From positions 310,001-374,000 of the forward strand of contig JADJCR010000004.1 in assembly GCA_016703125.1 (NCBI GenBank): a stretch of DNA of 64,000 bases, written 5' to 3'. Origin of the DNA: Micrococcales bacterium. Its GTDB lineage: Bacteria; Actinomycetota; Actinomycetes; S36-B12; UBA10799. Of the stretch, positions 19,273 through 28,296 are shown in pieces (the first letter of the stretch is position 1; the number at the start of each line of letters is the position of its first letter). The notes below the pieces were generated by a model. The model was not told the DNA's origin. It ran no database searches and worked only from the letters and a program-made list of their open reading frames with translations. Made by a program: the position numbers and the translations under genes.

Positions 19273-19616
19273 CGCGCGGCGCCGCCCGCCCCGCAGGTCC
19301 AGCGCGAGGCGTGAGCGATACGGGTACCCGGGAGCGGAAAAGACCGTCCGTATCGCTCCCCAACGTACGTATCGCTAACCGATACCGGAGTTGCCGCCCC
19401 GCCCCGCAGGTCCAGCGCGAGGCGTGAGCGATACGGGTACCCGGGAGCGGAAAAGACCGTTCGTATCGCTCCCCAACGTACGAATCGCTAACCGATACCG
19501 GAGTTGCCGCCCACCCCGCAGGTCCAGCGCGAGGCGCGAGCGATACCCGGAGCGGGAAAAACCGTCTACCGCCCACCTCGACGATCGCGGGGCCCAGCGG
19601 GAGCGATACGGAACCG
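19273..19616. repeat. three tandem copies of a 113-bp hairpin-containing repeat
   Basis: Copies begin near 19278, 19391 and 19503 (anchor CCGCAGGTCCAGCGCGAGGC at 19291, then +113 and +112). Copies 1 and 2 are nearly identical; copy 3 is partly degraded. Each of the first two holds GAGCGATACGG and CCGTATCGCTC as inverted arms (19313-19323 and 19348-19358 in copy 1). The array fills the gap between the convergent metS and GMC oxidoreductase genes. No gene is seen. Confidence 0.88.
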
Positions 19617-21308
19617 CTACCGCACCTCGACGATCGGCAACCGCAGCGCCCCCGGTGCAGCATCCGGAACCACCGGTTCCTTCGGGGCGATGGGCGCGAT
19701 CCGCTGGTACCCCTGCCCTTGCGCCGGGCGCACATCGGTCTCGCCCTTGTTCGGCCACATCGCCATCGCCCGCTCGGCCTGCGCGGTGATCGTCAAGGAC
19801 GGGTTCACCCCGAGGTTCGCCGAGATCGCCGAACCGTCGGTGATGTGCAGGCCAGGGTGGCCGTAGACCCGGTGGTAAGGATCGATGACACCGGCCTGCG
19901 CCGAGTCGCCGATGACGCAGCCGCCGACGAAGTGCGCGGTCATCGGTGCGCTGATCAGGTCGCCGAGGTTGCCTCCCGGCAGTCCGCCGATGCGATTGCT
20001 CAGGAGCCGCGCCGCTTCGTTGCCCGCCGGGATCCAGGTCGGGTTCGGTTCGCCGTCGCCCTGCTTGGACGTCAGGCGCCACCGGCCGAACCGGCCCCGC
20101 TTGCCGCTGACGGTCAGCGAGTTGTCGACCGCCTGCATGACCAGCAGGATGATGGCCCGCTCCGACCACCCCCGCAGGTTGATGAACTGCAGAGCCTCCG
20201 AGCGGTGGGCGACCAATGCCTTGACCCACGTCCGCCAGCGGGGCTCGCCGTCGATCTCGTCGGTGAGCACGGTCTGCAGGGCGCCCATCACATTGGAGCC
20301 CTTGCCGTAGCGCACCGGCTCGATGTGGGTGTGCGGTTCCGGGAAGAAACTCGACGTGATGGCCACGCCCCGGGTGTAGTCGCGACTGCGGTCCTTCGTG
20401 ATGGCACCGAGCAGGGACTCGGAGTTCGACCTCGACAGCTTGCCCAGCGCCGGCGAGAGGTTCGGCAGGCGTCCGGTGTCCTTCATCGCGTGCAGGAGGC
20501 GCTGGGTGTTATAGGCGCCCGCGGCCATGATGACCTCTTTGGCCATGATGCGGCGGCGACCTTTGCGCGGGGCATCAGTGCGGGTGACATCGATCGCGTA
20601 GCCCTCACCGAACTGCTCGAGCCCGGTGACGGTGGTCATCGGCTGGATCTCCGCCCCGGCACTCTCAGCGAGGTAGAGGTAGTTCTTGACCAAGGTGTTC
20701 TTGGCGTTGTGGCGACAGCCGGTCATGCACTCGCCGCACTCGGTGCACCCCGTGCGCTCCGGACCGCGCCCGCCGAAGTACGGGTCCTGCTTGGTGACGC
20801 CCGGTCCGTCACCGAAGTAGACACCCACCGGGGTCAGCTGGAACGTCTCCCCGACGCCCATCTCCTCGGCAACTGCCTTCAACTCGACGTCCGCGGGCGT
20901 CATGGTCGGGTTCTGCACCACGCCGAGCATGCGCTTGGCCTGGTCGTAGAACGGCAGGAGCTCGGACTGCCAGTCGGTGATGTGCGCCCACTGCTTGTCC
21001 TTGAAGAACGGCGTCGGCGGCACGTAGAGCGTGTTCGCGTAGACCAGCGAGCCACCTCCCACCCCGGCGCCGGCCAGGATGATGGCGTCCGGCAGCAGGT
21101 GGATGCGCTGGATGCCGTAGCAGCCGAGCGCCGGTGCCCACAGGAACCGGTTGGTACGCCACGAGGTCTTCGGGAAATCACCATCCTCGAAGCGGCGTCC
21201 CGCCTCGATGACGAGGACCTTGTACCCCTTCTCGGTCAGCCGGAGGGCGGCCACCGAGCCGCCGAACCCGGAGCCGATGATCGCCACGTCGTAGTCGAAC
21301 TGTTCCAT
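19617..21308 (-). CDS. GMC-family FAD-dependent oxidoreductase, cholesterol-oxidase-like
   Basis: 563 residues. FAD-binding GSGFGG at 12-17, GGGSLVYANTLY substrate-side motif, a cysteine-rich segment CTECGECMTGC typical of this actinobacterial subgroup, and a C-terminal NLGVNPSLTITAQAER motif. No signal peptide, so probably intracellular, unlike secreted sterol oxidases. The ATG overlaps the stop of the aldehyde dehydrogenase by one base (TGATG), so the two are co-translated and may act on the same alcohol/aldehyde series. Natural substrate unknown. Confidence 0.85.
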   Translation of the reverse strand: MEQFDYDVAIIGSGFGGSVAALRLTEKGYKVLVIEAGRRFEDGDFPKTSWRTNRFLWAPALGCYGIQRIHLLPDAIILAGAGVGGGSLVYANTLYVPPTPFFKDKQWAHITDWQSELLPFYDQAKRMLGVVQNPTMTPADVELKAVAEEMGVGETFQLTPVGVYFGDGPGVTKQDPYFGGRGPERTGCTECGECMTGCRHNAKNTLVKNYLYLAESAGAEIQPMTTVTGLEQFGEGYAIDVTRTDAPRKGRRRIMAKEVIMAAGAYNTQRLLHAMKDTGRLPNLSPALGKLSRSNSESLLGAITKDRSRDYTRGVAITSSFFPEPHTHIEPVRYGKGSNVMGALQTVLTDEIDGEPRWRTWVKALVAHRSEALQFINLRGWSERAIILLVMQAVDNSLTVSGKRGRFGRWRLTSKQGDGEPNPTWIPAGNEAARLLSNRIGGLPGGNLGDLISAPMTAHFVGGCVIGDSAQAGVIDPYHRVYGHPGLHITDGSAISANLGVNPSLTITAQAERAMAMWPNKGETDVRPAQGQGYQRIAPIAPKEPVVPDAAPGALRLPIVEVR

Positions 21309-22879
21309 CAGGACATCCCCATCTTCTTCATCGCCGCCAGGGACAAAGCCATGAAGTGCCCCCACTGCTCATCGTCCATGCCGAACTGCGGTGCGATCCG
21401 CACCAACCGCTGCACTGCCACTGTCTGCGACTCCGTGTATTTCAGCAAACCCTCGGTGCCGTGCCGGCGACCGATACCTGAGGCTCCCATACCACCCATC
21501 GGGGCAGATGTGGTCCCCCATGCCGAGGCATAACCCTCGTTGATGTTGACCGTGCCTGCGCGCAGTCTGGCCGCCACCCTCCGGCCGTGTCGGGTGTCGC
21601 GGGTCAGCACCGAGGCGTTCAGACCGTACTCGGTGTCGTTGGCCCGGTCGATGGCCTCCTCGTCGTTCTGCACCTTGTAGACACTGACCACCGGGCCGAA
21701 CGTCTCCTGGATACAGGCACGCATCTCCCGGGTGACGTCCGCCAGCACGGTCGGCTCGAAGTACAACGGGCCGATGTCGGGGCGCGCCTTGCCGCCGGCC
21801 AGGACCGTGGCCCCCTTGGCCACCGCGTCCTGAACGTGCTCATTGACCGTGTCGAACTGCTTCTGGCTGATCAGAGAACCCATGTCCGAGCCCCAGCCGA
21901 CACCGCTGCGCAGCCGCATGGCCTTGACACGTGCCACGAACTTCTCCAGGAACGCGTCGTACACCTTCTCGTTGATGTACATGCGCTCCATGGAGATGCA
22001 CAACTGCCCGGCGTTGCTGAAGCACGCCCGCACCGCGATCTCGGCGGCCCGGTCCACGTCGGCGTCGGCCAGCACGAGCATGGCGTTCTTGCCACCGAGT
22101 TCCATCGAGCACCCGATGAGGTGCCTGCCGCATTGCTCGGCAAGGTCCCTGCCGACGGCGGTGGAGCCGGTGAACATCAGGTAGTCGGCGTTGCGGACGA
22201 TGAGCGGGCCGAGTTGCGCGCCCGGCCCCACCACGACCTGTACCAGGCCCTCGGGGATGCCTGCCTCGCGCAACAGCCGCACAGCCCACAACGCGGTGAA
22301 CGCGGTCTGCGAATCGGGCTTGAGCACGATGCCGTTGCCCGCCAGCAGAGCGGGGATCGCATCGGACACCGCCAGGGTCAGCGGGTAGTTCCAGGGCGAG
22401 ATGACCCCGACCACACCCTTGGGGTGACGGATCTCGGACACCGCCGTCAGCACTGGAAGCACCCCGCGGTGCTTGACGCGCTTCAACTTCGTCGGGGCCA
22501 CGCGCGCGTAGTGGCGGGACGTGAGCAGGACGTCGAGGAACTCATCGGAGGCGTCCGAGCGGGTCTTGCCGGTCTCGAGCTGGATGAGGTCCAGGGACGC
22601 GCTGCGGTTCTGCAGCATGACGTCGTGGAACCGCAGGATCACGCGGGCGCGCTCCTTGGGGGTCCACTGCGCCCACCTCTTCTGCGCCCGGCGGGCGGTC
22701 TCGAAGGCCATGTCCACGTCCTCGGGGGTGCTGATCGGGACGTCACCGATCGGTTCGAGGGTGAATGGCGAGATGGACTGCATGGTCTGGGCCCGGGGGG
22801 AGGCAACAACCTGTGCGACCAGGCTTTTCACGTCGATTCCGGCCACGGGGGCCGCCGGCTTGTCCGGGGCGAGCGTCAT
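21308..22879 (-). CDS. NAD(P)-dependent aldehyde dehydrogenase, succinate-semialdehyde dehydrogenase type
   Basis: 523 residues. Catalytic Cys294 in GQLCISMER and general base Glu260 in ELGGKNAML; Rossmann motif FTGSTAVG at 237-244. It most resembles the actinobacterial GabD2 group. First gene of a two-gene operon with the GMC oxidoreductase, so an aldehyde from that enzyme is an alternative substrate. The start is supported by TACCCT 6 nt upstream. Confidence 0.9.
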   Translation of the reverse strand: MTLAPDKPAAPVAGIDVKSLVAQVVASPRAQTMQSISPFTLEPIGDVPISTPEDVDMAFETARRAQKRWAQWTPKERARVILRFHDVMLQNRSASLDLIQLETGKTRSDASDEFLDVLLTSRHYARVAPTKLKRVKHRGVLPVLTAVSEIRHPKGVVGVISPWNYPLTLAVSDAIPALLAGNGIVLKPDSQTAFTALWAVRLLREAGIPEGLVQVVVGPGAQLGPLIVRNADYLMFTGSTAVGRDLAEQCGRHLIGCSMELGGKNAMLVLADADVDRAAEIAVRACFSNAGQLCISMERMYINEKVYDAFLEKFVARVKAMRLRSGVGWGSDMGSLISQKQFDTVNEHVQDAVAKGATVLAGGKARPDIGPLYFEPTVLADVTREMRACIQETFGPVVSVYKVQNDEEAIDRANDTEYGLNASVLTRDTRHGRRVAARLRAGTVNINEGYASAWGTTSAPMGGMGASGIGRRHGTEGLLKYTESQTVAVQRLVRIAPQFGMDDEQWGHFMALSLAAMKKMGMS

Positions 22880-22885
22880 GCGATC

Positions 22886-22891
22886 AGGGTA
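22886..22891 (-). promoter_or_regulatory. -10 element TACCCT of the aldehyde dehydrogenase operon
   Basis: Hexamer 6 nt before the ATG at 22879. Confidence 0.5.
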
Positions 22892-23079
22892 AACCCAATG
22901 GCCCCGCCGCGAACCCGGAAGACCCGGATACGTCCGGCCCGCACCCGCACCAGGCAGGGGCCCCGGGTTCAGGTCGATCCCGCGAGGCGAAAGTCGAACA
23001 TCACGCGGCGACTGACGCCCCTGACGACCGACTACCGGACCGGAGGTTGTTCAGTCCGGTCAACTCCCCTGGCGCCCTG

Positions 23080-23085
23080 TACGGT
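23080..23085 (+). promoter_or_regulatory. -10 element TACGGT of the L,D-transpeptidase gene
   Basis: Hexamer 6 nt before the ATG at 23092. A 7-bp inverted repeat (ACCGGAC/GTCCGGT, about 23034-23060) lies just upstream. Confidence 0.5.
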
Positions 23086-23091
23086 ATCTGT

Positions 23092-23979
23092 ATGCTCCCC
23101 GCTGCCTCCTGGGCCATCGCTGCTGCGCTGGTGACCCCTGTGGCGTTCTCGCTGGCGAGCACCGCCCCGGTCAGTGCCGACCCGTCACCGCCGGGGACCT
23201 CAGCGTCGGTATCCCTCTCGCCCTCGCCGTCAACATCGGTATCCCTCTCGCCCGCGCCGTCAACGTCGCCCTCGGAATCGGCCTCCACCCCGCCGGTCGA
23301 GCCGGCGCCGATCCCTCCGACCGAGACCGGCCCGCCGGACCCAGGCTTGACGGTTTCACCGGAGATGGAGATGGAGTCATCCCTGTCCGCACTGGGACTG
23401 CCGACGGGCCGCGTCGACGGCCTGGTCGACGCCGCGACCCGGCGAGCCCTGTGCGCCTACCGCGACCTGAACGGCCTCAGCGCCACCCGCAAACCGGCCC
23501 GCTCGGCCCTCGTGTCGGAGATCTCCGTTTCAACGGAACTGCCGCTGTTGCCCCGCAAGTTGTTCGGGGTCAAGGCCCTGGTCAGTCTGACCTGCCAAAC
23601 CGCCTACATCACCAACAACGCCGGGGTCATCGTGCGGGTGCTGCCGGTGAGCACCGGCAAGGACAACGGTTACCACGCCACGCGGCGGGGCTTCAAACGC
23701 GTGTACTGGAAGTACAACGCGTGGCAGCACAGCACCCTGTTCCCCGAGCCGGACGGCCGGCCCGGCCTGTACCGGCCGATCTACTTCGACCGCGGCATCG
23801 CCTTCCACGGTGTGCGCCACCCGGTCAAGACCCGCCCGCAGTCCCACGGATGTGTGCGAACCCGGCCTAAGGACCAGGACTGGCTGTGGAAGCAGCTCAA
23901 GGTCCGTGACCGGGTATTCGTGTACGGCAACTACTGGCGGCAGAAGACCGCCTCCCTCGGCGGTTTCGCCACGCGCTGA
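23092..23979 (+). CDS. secreted L,D-transpeptidase (YkuD domain)
   Basis: 295 residues. Signal peptide (about 1-29), a Ser/Pro/Thr-rich linker with an in-frame duplication of SVSLSP, a short peptidoglycan-binding-like helix pair (about 93-130) and a C-terminal YkuD domain. Active site His239 (FHG) and Cys254 in SHGCVR. Predicted to form 3-3 crosslinks in peptidoglycan or attach proteins to it, outside the membrane. Convergent with guaB3 with only 7 bp between. Confidence 0.92.
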   Translation: MLPAASWAIAAALVTPVAFSLASTAPVSADPSPPGTSASVSLSPSPSTSVSLSPAPSTSPSESASTPPVEPAPIPPTETGPPDPGLTVSPEMEMESSLSALGLPTGRVDGLVDAATRRALCAYRDLNGLSATRKPARSALVSEISVSTELPLLPRKLFGVKALVSLTCQTAYITNNAGVIVRVLPVSTGKDNGYHATRRGFKRVYWKYNAWQHSTLFPEPDGRPGLYRPIYFDRGIAFHGVRHPVKTRPQSHGCVRTRPKDQDWLWKQLKVRDRVFVYGNYWRQKTASLGGFATR

Positions 23980-23990
23980 CCGAGGGTCAG
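23976..23990. terminator. small hairpin containing both convergent stop codons
   Basis: CTGACC (23976-23981) and GGTCAG (23985-23990) with loop GAG. The TGA stops of the L,D-transpeptidase and guaB3 genes both lie inside the arms. Short for a terminator; function inferred from position. Confidence 0.35.
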
Positions 23991-25096
23991 TGACTGCGTA
24001 CCATCTCCACACGCTGGAAGCTCTTCAGATCCGAATACCCGCACAGGGCCACGGATCGGCGCAGCGCCCCCGTGAGGTTCATCGTCCCGTCACTGACCCG
24101 CGAGGGCCCGAACAGCACTTCCTGCCAGGTCCCGACGGTGCTGAACTCCACTATTTCCCCGCGCGGCAGTTGCGCGTGCGTGGCCTCCATCCCCCAGTGG
24201 CGGCCCGCCCCCGGCGCCTCCTGGGCGCGGGCGAGCGGCGAGCCCACCATGGCTGCGTCAGCCCCACAGGCGATGGCCTTCACGATGTCGCCGCTGCGCC
24301 CCATCGCACCGTCGGCGATGACGTGCACATACCTGCCGCCAGACTCGTCGAGGTAGTCGCGGCGGGCAGCGGCGACGTCGGCGACGGCGCTGGCCATGGG
24401 TACCCGCACGCCGAGGACGTCGGCGGTGGTGTGGCTTGCGCCGCCGCCGAAGCCCACCAGGACTCCGGCGGCTCCGGCGCGCATCAAGTGCAACGCCGAC
24501 TGGTAGGTGGCCACCCCACCCACGAGCACTGGCACGTCGAGTTCGTAGATGAACTGTTTGAGGTTCAGTGGTTCCTGGTCGGCACTGACGTGCTCGGCAC
24601 TGACCGTCGTGCCGCGGATCACGAACACGTCCACGCCGGCCTTGATGACGTCGCGGAACAAGTCATGAGTCTTCTGCGGCGAGAGCGAACCGGCTACCGT
24701 GATCCCGGCCTCCCGCATCTGCTGTACCCGTGCGGTGATGAGTTCGGGTTTGATCGGCTCGGCGTACAGCCTCTGCAGCAGCGGCAGCGCATCCTGGCCA
24801 TCCACGGCGCGGATCTGCGCGAAGGCGTCCGACGGGTCCTCGTGCCGGGTCCAGAGGCCCTCGAGGTTCAGCACCGCCAGCCCGCCGACCTGCCCCATGG
24901 CGATCGCGGTGGCGGGAGACACGATGGAGTCCATGGGCGCCGCCACGATCGGCATGTCGAAGGAGTACGCGTCGATGTTCCACCGCAGGTCGACGCCCTC
25001 GGGGTCGCGGGTCCGGCGGTGCGGTGCCACGGCCACGTCGTCGAAGGAGTAGCCCGCTCTGGCCGACTTGGACAGCCCGATCACGATGTCGCTCAC
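23987..25096 (-). CDS. guaB3: GuaB3 family IMP dehydrogenase-related protein
   Basis: 369 residues, IMPDH/GMPR-type TIM barrel without CBS domains. The loop that carries the catalytic Cys in IMPDH (GVGPGSICTTR) reads GFGGGASHTTA here, with His in the Cys position; lack of the canonical loop is usual for actinobacterial GuaB3. The C-terminal segment GYSDLKSFQRVE is also typical. Reaction uncertain: some cyanobacterial members are reported as IMP dehydrogenases, but this one may differ. It follows guaB on the same strand, as in other actinobacteria. Confidence 0.9.
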   Translation of the reverse strand: MSDIVIGLSKSARAGYSFDDVAVAPHRRTRDPEGVDLRWNIDAYSFDMPIVAAPMDSIVSPATAIAMGQVGGLAVLNLEGLWTRHEDPSDAFAQIRAVDGQDALPLLQRLYAEPIKPELITARVQQMREAGITVAGSLSPQKTHDLFRDVIKAGVDVFVIRGTTVSAEHVSADQEPLNLKQFIYELDVPVLVGGVATYQSALHLMRAGAAGVLVGFGGGASHTTADVLGVRVPMASAVADVAAARRDYLDESGGRYVHVIADGAMGRSGDIVKAIACGADAAMVGSPLARAQEAPGAGRHWGMEATHAQLPRGEIVEFSTVGTWQEVLFGPSRVSDGTMNLTGALRRSVALCGYSDLKSFQRVEMVRSH

Positions 25097-25104
25097 GGGA
25101 TCAC

Positions 25105-25110
25105 AGCCTA
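25105..25110 (-). promoter_or_regulatory. possible -10 element TAGGCT of guaB3
   Basis: TANNNT hexamer 8 nt before the GTG at 25096, in the 96-bp gap after guaB. Confidence 0.35.
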
Positions 25111-25192
25111 GTGTCCCCGCGCCGCGGTGTATCAGCGCGGCGCATGTTGGGTGATGCCGCTCCCCCGCCAGTCAGTACTCCTAGGAAACGGG

Positions 25193-26692
25193 TCAGCGCC
25201 GGTGGTAGTTGGGCGCCTCGACGGTCATCTGGATGTCGTGGGGATGGCTTTCCTTGAGCCCGGCGGCGGTGATGCGCACGAACCGGCCGTTGGTGTGCAG
25301 TTCCGGGATCGAGTTCGCGCCGCTGTACCCCATGGCCGCCCGCAGGCCGCCGGTCAGCTGGTGGGCGACGACGGACAGTTTGCCGCGATAAGGCACCTGC
25401 CCCTCGATCCCTTCCGGGACCAGCTTGTCGTCACTGAGCACATCGTCCTGGAAGTACCGGTCCTTGGAGTAGGACTTGGCCTCCCCACGACTCTGCATCG
25501 CCCCCAGTGACCCCATGCCGCGGTACTGCTTGAACTGCTTGCCGCTGACGAAAACCACGTCGCCGGGGGACTCCTCGCAGCCGGCCAGCAGCGACCCGAG
25601 CATCACCGTGTCGGCGCCGGCCACGATCGCCTTGGCGATGTCGCCGCTGTACTGCAGTCCACCGTCCGCGATGACCGGCACCCCCAGCGGGCGCACGGCG
25701 GTGGCGACCTCGTGGATCGCCGTCACCTGCGGCACGCCGACACCGGCGACGACGCGGGTGGTGCAGATCGACCCCGGTCCGACGCCCACCTTGACCGCGT
25801 CGGCGCCCGCCCCGGCCAGCGCCAGGGCAGCCTCAGCGGTGGCGATGTTCCCACCCACGACGTCGATGGTGGTGTCCTTCTTCAACCGGGCGACCATCTC
25901 CAGTACGCCGCGGCTGTGGCCGTGGGCGGTGTCGACCACGACGAAGTCCACACCGGCCTCGGTCAGGGTCATGGCCCGTGTGTAGGCGTCCTCGCCGACC
26001 CCTACGGCCGCCCCGACGACCAGCCGGCCGGCGGCGTCCTTGGTCGCATCCGGGTAGGCCTCGGACTTCAGGAAGTCCTTCACGGTGATCAGCCCGCGGA
26101 CGCGGTTGTCCTCGTCCACCAGCGGCAACTTCTCGATCTTGTGCAGCCGCAGCAGGCCGAGGGCCTCGGCGGGCTCGATGCCGAGGTAGCCGGTCACCAG
26201 CGGCGCGGGCGTCATGATCTGCGCGACCGGCACCGACCGGTCCTCCTCGAAACGCATGTCCCGGTTCGTCACGATCCCGAGCAGGCGGCCGGCGTCGTCG
26301 ACCACGGGCAGACCGGAGATCCGGTAGCGGCGGCACATGGCGTCGACCTCGGCCAGGGTGTCCTCGGGCCGGCAGGTCACGGGGTTGCTCACCATGCCCG
26401 CTTCCGAGCGTTTCACCATGTCCACGTGCAGCGCCTGGTCCTCGATCGACATGTTGCGGTGCAGGACCCCGACCCCGCCTATCCGCGCCATCGCGATGGC
26501 CATCCGGGCCTCGGTCACGGTGTCCATCGCGCTGCTCACCAGCGGCACCCGCAGTCGCAGCGACCGGGTCAGATGCGAGGAGGTGTCCACTTCGGAGGGG
26601 ACGACGTCGGAGGCAGCGGGTACCAGCAGGACGTCGTCGAAAGTCAGGCCGACGGGAGCGAAAGGGTCAGTGGGCGAGGGGGGTTGCACCAT
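25193..26692 (-). CDS. guaB: IMP dehydrogenase
   Basis: 499 residues. Oxidises IMP to XMP with NAD, the committed step to GMP. Catalytic loop GVGPGSICTTR with its Cys, two CBS domains inserted at about 95-220 (SEAGMVSNPVTCRPEDTL, VPVAQIMTPAPLVT), and the flap RGMGSLGAMQ. The start is fixed by TAATCT 6 nt upstream. Together with guaA (12.4 kb) and guaB3 it completes guanine nucleotide synthesis. Confidence 0.98.
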   Translation of the reverse strand: MVQPPSPTDPFAPVGLTFDDVLLVPAASDVVPSEVDTSSHLTRSLRLRVPLVSSAMDTVTEARMAIAMARIGGVGVLHRNMSIEDQALHVDMVKRSEAGMVSNPVTCRPEDTLAEVDAMCRRYRISGLPVVDDAGRLLGIVTNRDMRFEEDRSVPVAQIMTPAPLVTGYLGIEPAEALGLLRLHKIEKLPLVDEDNRVRGLITVKDFLKSEAYPDATKDAAGRLVVGAAVGVGEDAYTRAMTLTEAGVDFVVVDTAHGHSRGVLEMVARLKKDTTIDVVGGNIATAEAALALAGAGADAVKVGVGPGSICTTRVVAGVGVPQVTAIHEVATAVRPLGVPVIADGGLQYSGDIAKAIVAGADTVMLGSLLAGCEESPGDVVFVSGKQFKQYRGMGSLGAMQSRGEAKSYSKDRYFQDDVLSDDKLVPEGIEGQVPYRGKLSVVAHQLTGGLRAAMGYSGANSIPELHTNGRFVRITAAGLKESHPHDIQMTVEAPNYHRR

Positions 26693-26698
26693 GCAGCA

Positions 26699-26704
26699 AG
26701 ATTA
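26699..26704 (-). promoter_or_regulatory. -10 element TAATCT of guaB
   Basis: Hexamer 6 nt before the guaB ATG, lying just past the bldM stop. Confidence 0.5.
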
Positions 26705-26720
26705 CGCTCCGGCCGATGGG

Positions 26721-27308
26721 TCAACTGATGAGTCCCGCGCGAAGCCCTACTGCCACCGCCTGGGCGCGGTCGGCAGCCCGCAGCTTGCGGAACAGCCTGC
26801 GTGCGTGGGTCTTGATGGTGTCCTCCGACAGGAACAGTTCGCGGCCGATCTCCCCATTCGACAGTCCGCGCGACATCCCATCGAGCACCTGCGTCTCGCG
26901 CTCGGACAACTTGTACTGGGGCGGCGCGTCCGCCGGGTGCCGGTCGGCGCCCCCGACGTGGTGGATCGCCAGACCCATCTCCAGCCGGGTGGCGTCCTTG
27001 GTGATGTAGCCGGCGGCGCCGTTGGCCACCGCGGTCGCCACGGCTTGTGGGTCTTCGCCGGCGGTGAGCATCACGATGCGCACGCTCGGGTCGGAGTGCA
27101 GCAGGCGGCGGGCACACTCCAGTCCGGTCATCCCCGGCATGCGGACATCCAGCAGCACCAAGTCGGGTCGATCGCTGAGACACCGCGTCAGAGCCTCTTC
27201 ACCACTGCTCGCCAGGCTGACGCTGGCCACCCCCGGAAGGCCGCTGACCAGGCGCCGCAAGCCGTCCCGCACTGCCGGCGCGTCGTCGACGATCAGCACT
27301 GATGTCAC
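26721..27308 (-). CDS. bldM: BldM-like LuxR-family response regulator
   Basis: 195 residues. N-terminal receiver domain with acidic pair Asp8/Asp9 and Asp54 in LLDVRMPG, the same position as in Streptomyces BldM; C-terminal LuxR helix-turn-helix with ELFLSEDTIKTHARRLFRKL, almost identical to BldM. In Streptomyces this protein controls sporulation, partly as a heterodimer with WhiI. The GTG has a perfect AGGAGGT site 6 nt upstream. Synteny with guaB and whiD matches Streptomyces. No cognate kinase is adjacent. Confidence 0.92.
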   Translation of the reverse strand: MTSVLIVDDAPAVRDGLRRLVSGLPGVASVSLASSGEEALTRCLSDRPDLVLLDVRMPGMTGLECARRLLHSDPSVRIVMLTAGEDPQAVATAVANGAAGYITKDATRLEMGLAIHHVGGADRHPADAPPQYKLSERETQVLDGMSRGLSNGEIGRELFLSEDTIKTHARRLFRKLRAADRAQAVAVGLRAGLIS

Positions 27309-27392
27309 CGCGCACCTCCTGGTCACTGGGCTGTATGTCGCCCTATCGGCGTGAAGCCGGAGAGGCTTGAGTGCCCAGGCATGTCGGCCCGG

Positions 27393-28280
27393 TCAGGAGG
27401 CCTCGCGATGCAGAGCCATGATGTCTGCGCGCGCGTCCCAGCGACTAGCCAGCTCACCGGACAATCCCGCACGCACCCCCGTCGTGATGGTGCTGGCCTG
27501 TGCGAAGTGAGCACGCGCGGAGTCGGGGTCGGCATCTTTCAGAAGTGCCGCCAGCACGGCGTGTGCCGGCCAGGCGACGGCGAGGAATCCCATGGAACTG
27601 CTCAGCATGAGCGATCGGCGCAGTCGCGGGACAGCATCCTCCCGGTGACCGGCCTCGATGTCCGCGACGGCCACGAACAGCAGGCTCTTGGCCACGTGCC
27701 GGGGGGCTGTCGCCGATTCCGCGGAGTCGAGGGCCTGGGTGGCGTGGGTGAGCGCGTCCTCGTACCGCGACTGCAGCAGCGCCACTTCGCACTCCACCCA
27801 GGCCACGCGTACCCGGTGCCGCCACCACGTCGCGCCGCTGTGCGGATCGGCGGACACCCGGTCGAGTAACGACCGCGCCTGGGCCAGCGTGGTCGTGGCC
27901 GTCAACGCGTCCTGCAGACCGACAGCATCCGCCGCCAGGCCGGTCATCGCCTCGATCGCTGCCCCCGGTGTCGCGGCGCCGGCCATCGCCTCGCGGTCGG
28001 CCAGCAGGGCCAGGTCGTGGCAGCCGATCTGTCGAAGCAGGCTCGCACGCAGGGAACGGGCCATGGAGTACTCCGGCGTCCCGCCCGCGATGCCCTCGAT
28101 CACAGCGAGCGCCTCCCCGTAGCGGCCGCAGGCACCGAGGGCCACCCCGTGCAGCCACTGCGCGTAGACCTCCGCACGTCCCTCCAGCCCCTGCAGGCCT
28201 GCCAAGAGGGGTAGGGACTCGTCGACCGCGCCGTGGAAGACGAGCCATTCGGCGCGCTCCAGGTCGGGGTTCATCGCCAC
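27393..28280 (-). CDS. TPR-like helical repeat protein of unknown function
   Basis: 295 residues, almost entirely alpha-helical, Ala/Leu-rich, with spaced helical pairs that look like degenerate tetratricopeptide repeats. No signal peptide, membrane segment or catalytic motif. It lies between bldM and the MerR-type regulator, so a protein-interaction role in that regulatory island is possible but not shown. The GTG start is supported by TACGCT 6 nt upstream; ATG at 28274 is an alternative. Confidence 0.75.
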   Translation of the reverse strand: MAMNPDLERAEWLVFHGAVDESLPLLAGLQGLEGRAEVYAQWLHGVALGACGRYGEALAVIEGIAGGTPEYSMARSLRASLLRQIGCHDLALLADREAMAGAATPGAAIEAMTGLAADAVGLQDALTATTTLAQARSLLDRVSADPHSGATWWRHRVRVAWVECEVALLQSRYEDALTHATQALDSAESATAPRHVAKSLLFVAVADIEAGHREDAVPRLRRSLMLSSSMGFLAVAWPAHAVLAALLKDADPDSARAHFAQASTITTGVRAGLSGELASRWDARADIMALHREAS

Positions 28281-28286
28281 ATACTC

Positions 28287-28292
28287 AGCGTA
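28287..28292 (-). promoter_or_regulatory. -10 element TACGCT of the TPR-like gene
   Basis: Hexamer 6 nt before the GTG at 28280, in the short gap after the MerR-type gene. Confidence 0.45.
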
Positions 28293-28296
28293 TTGC

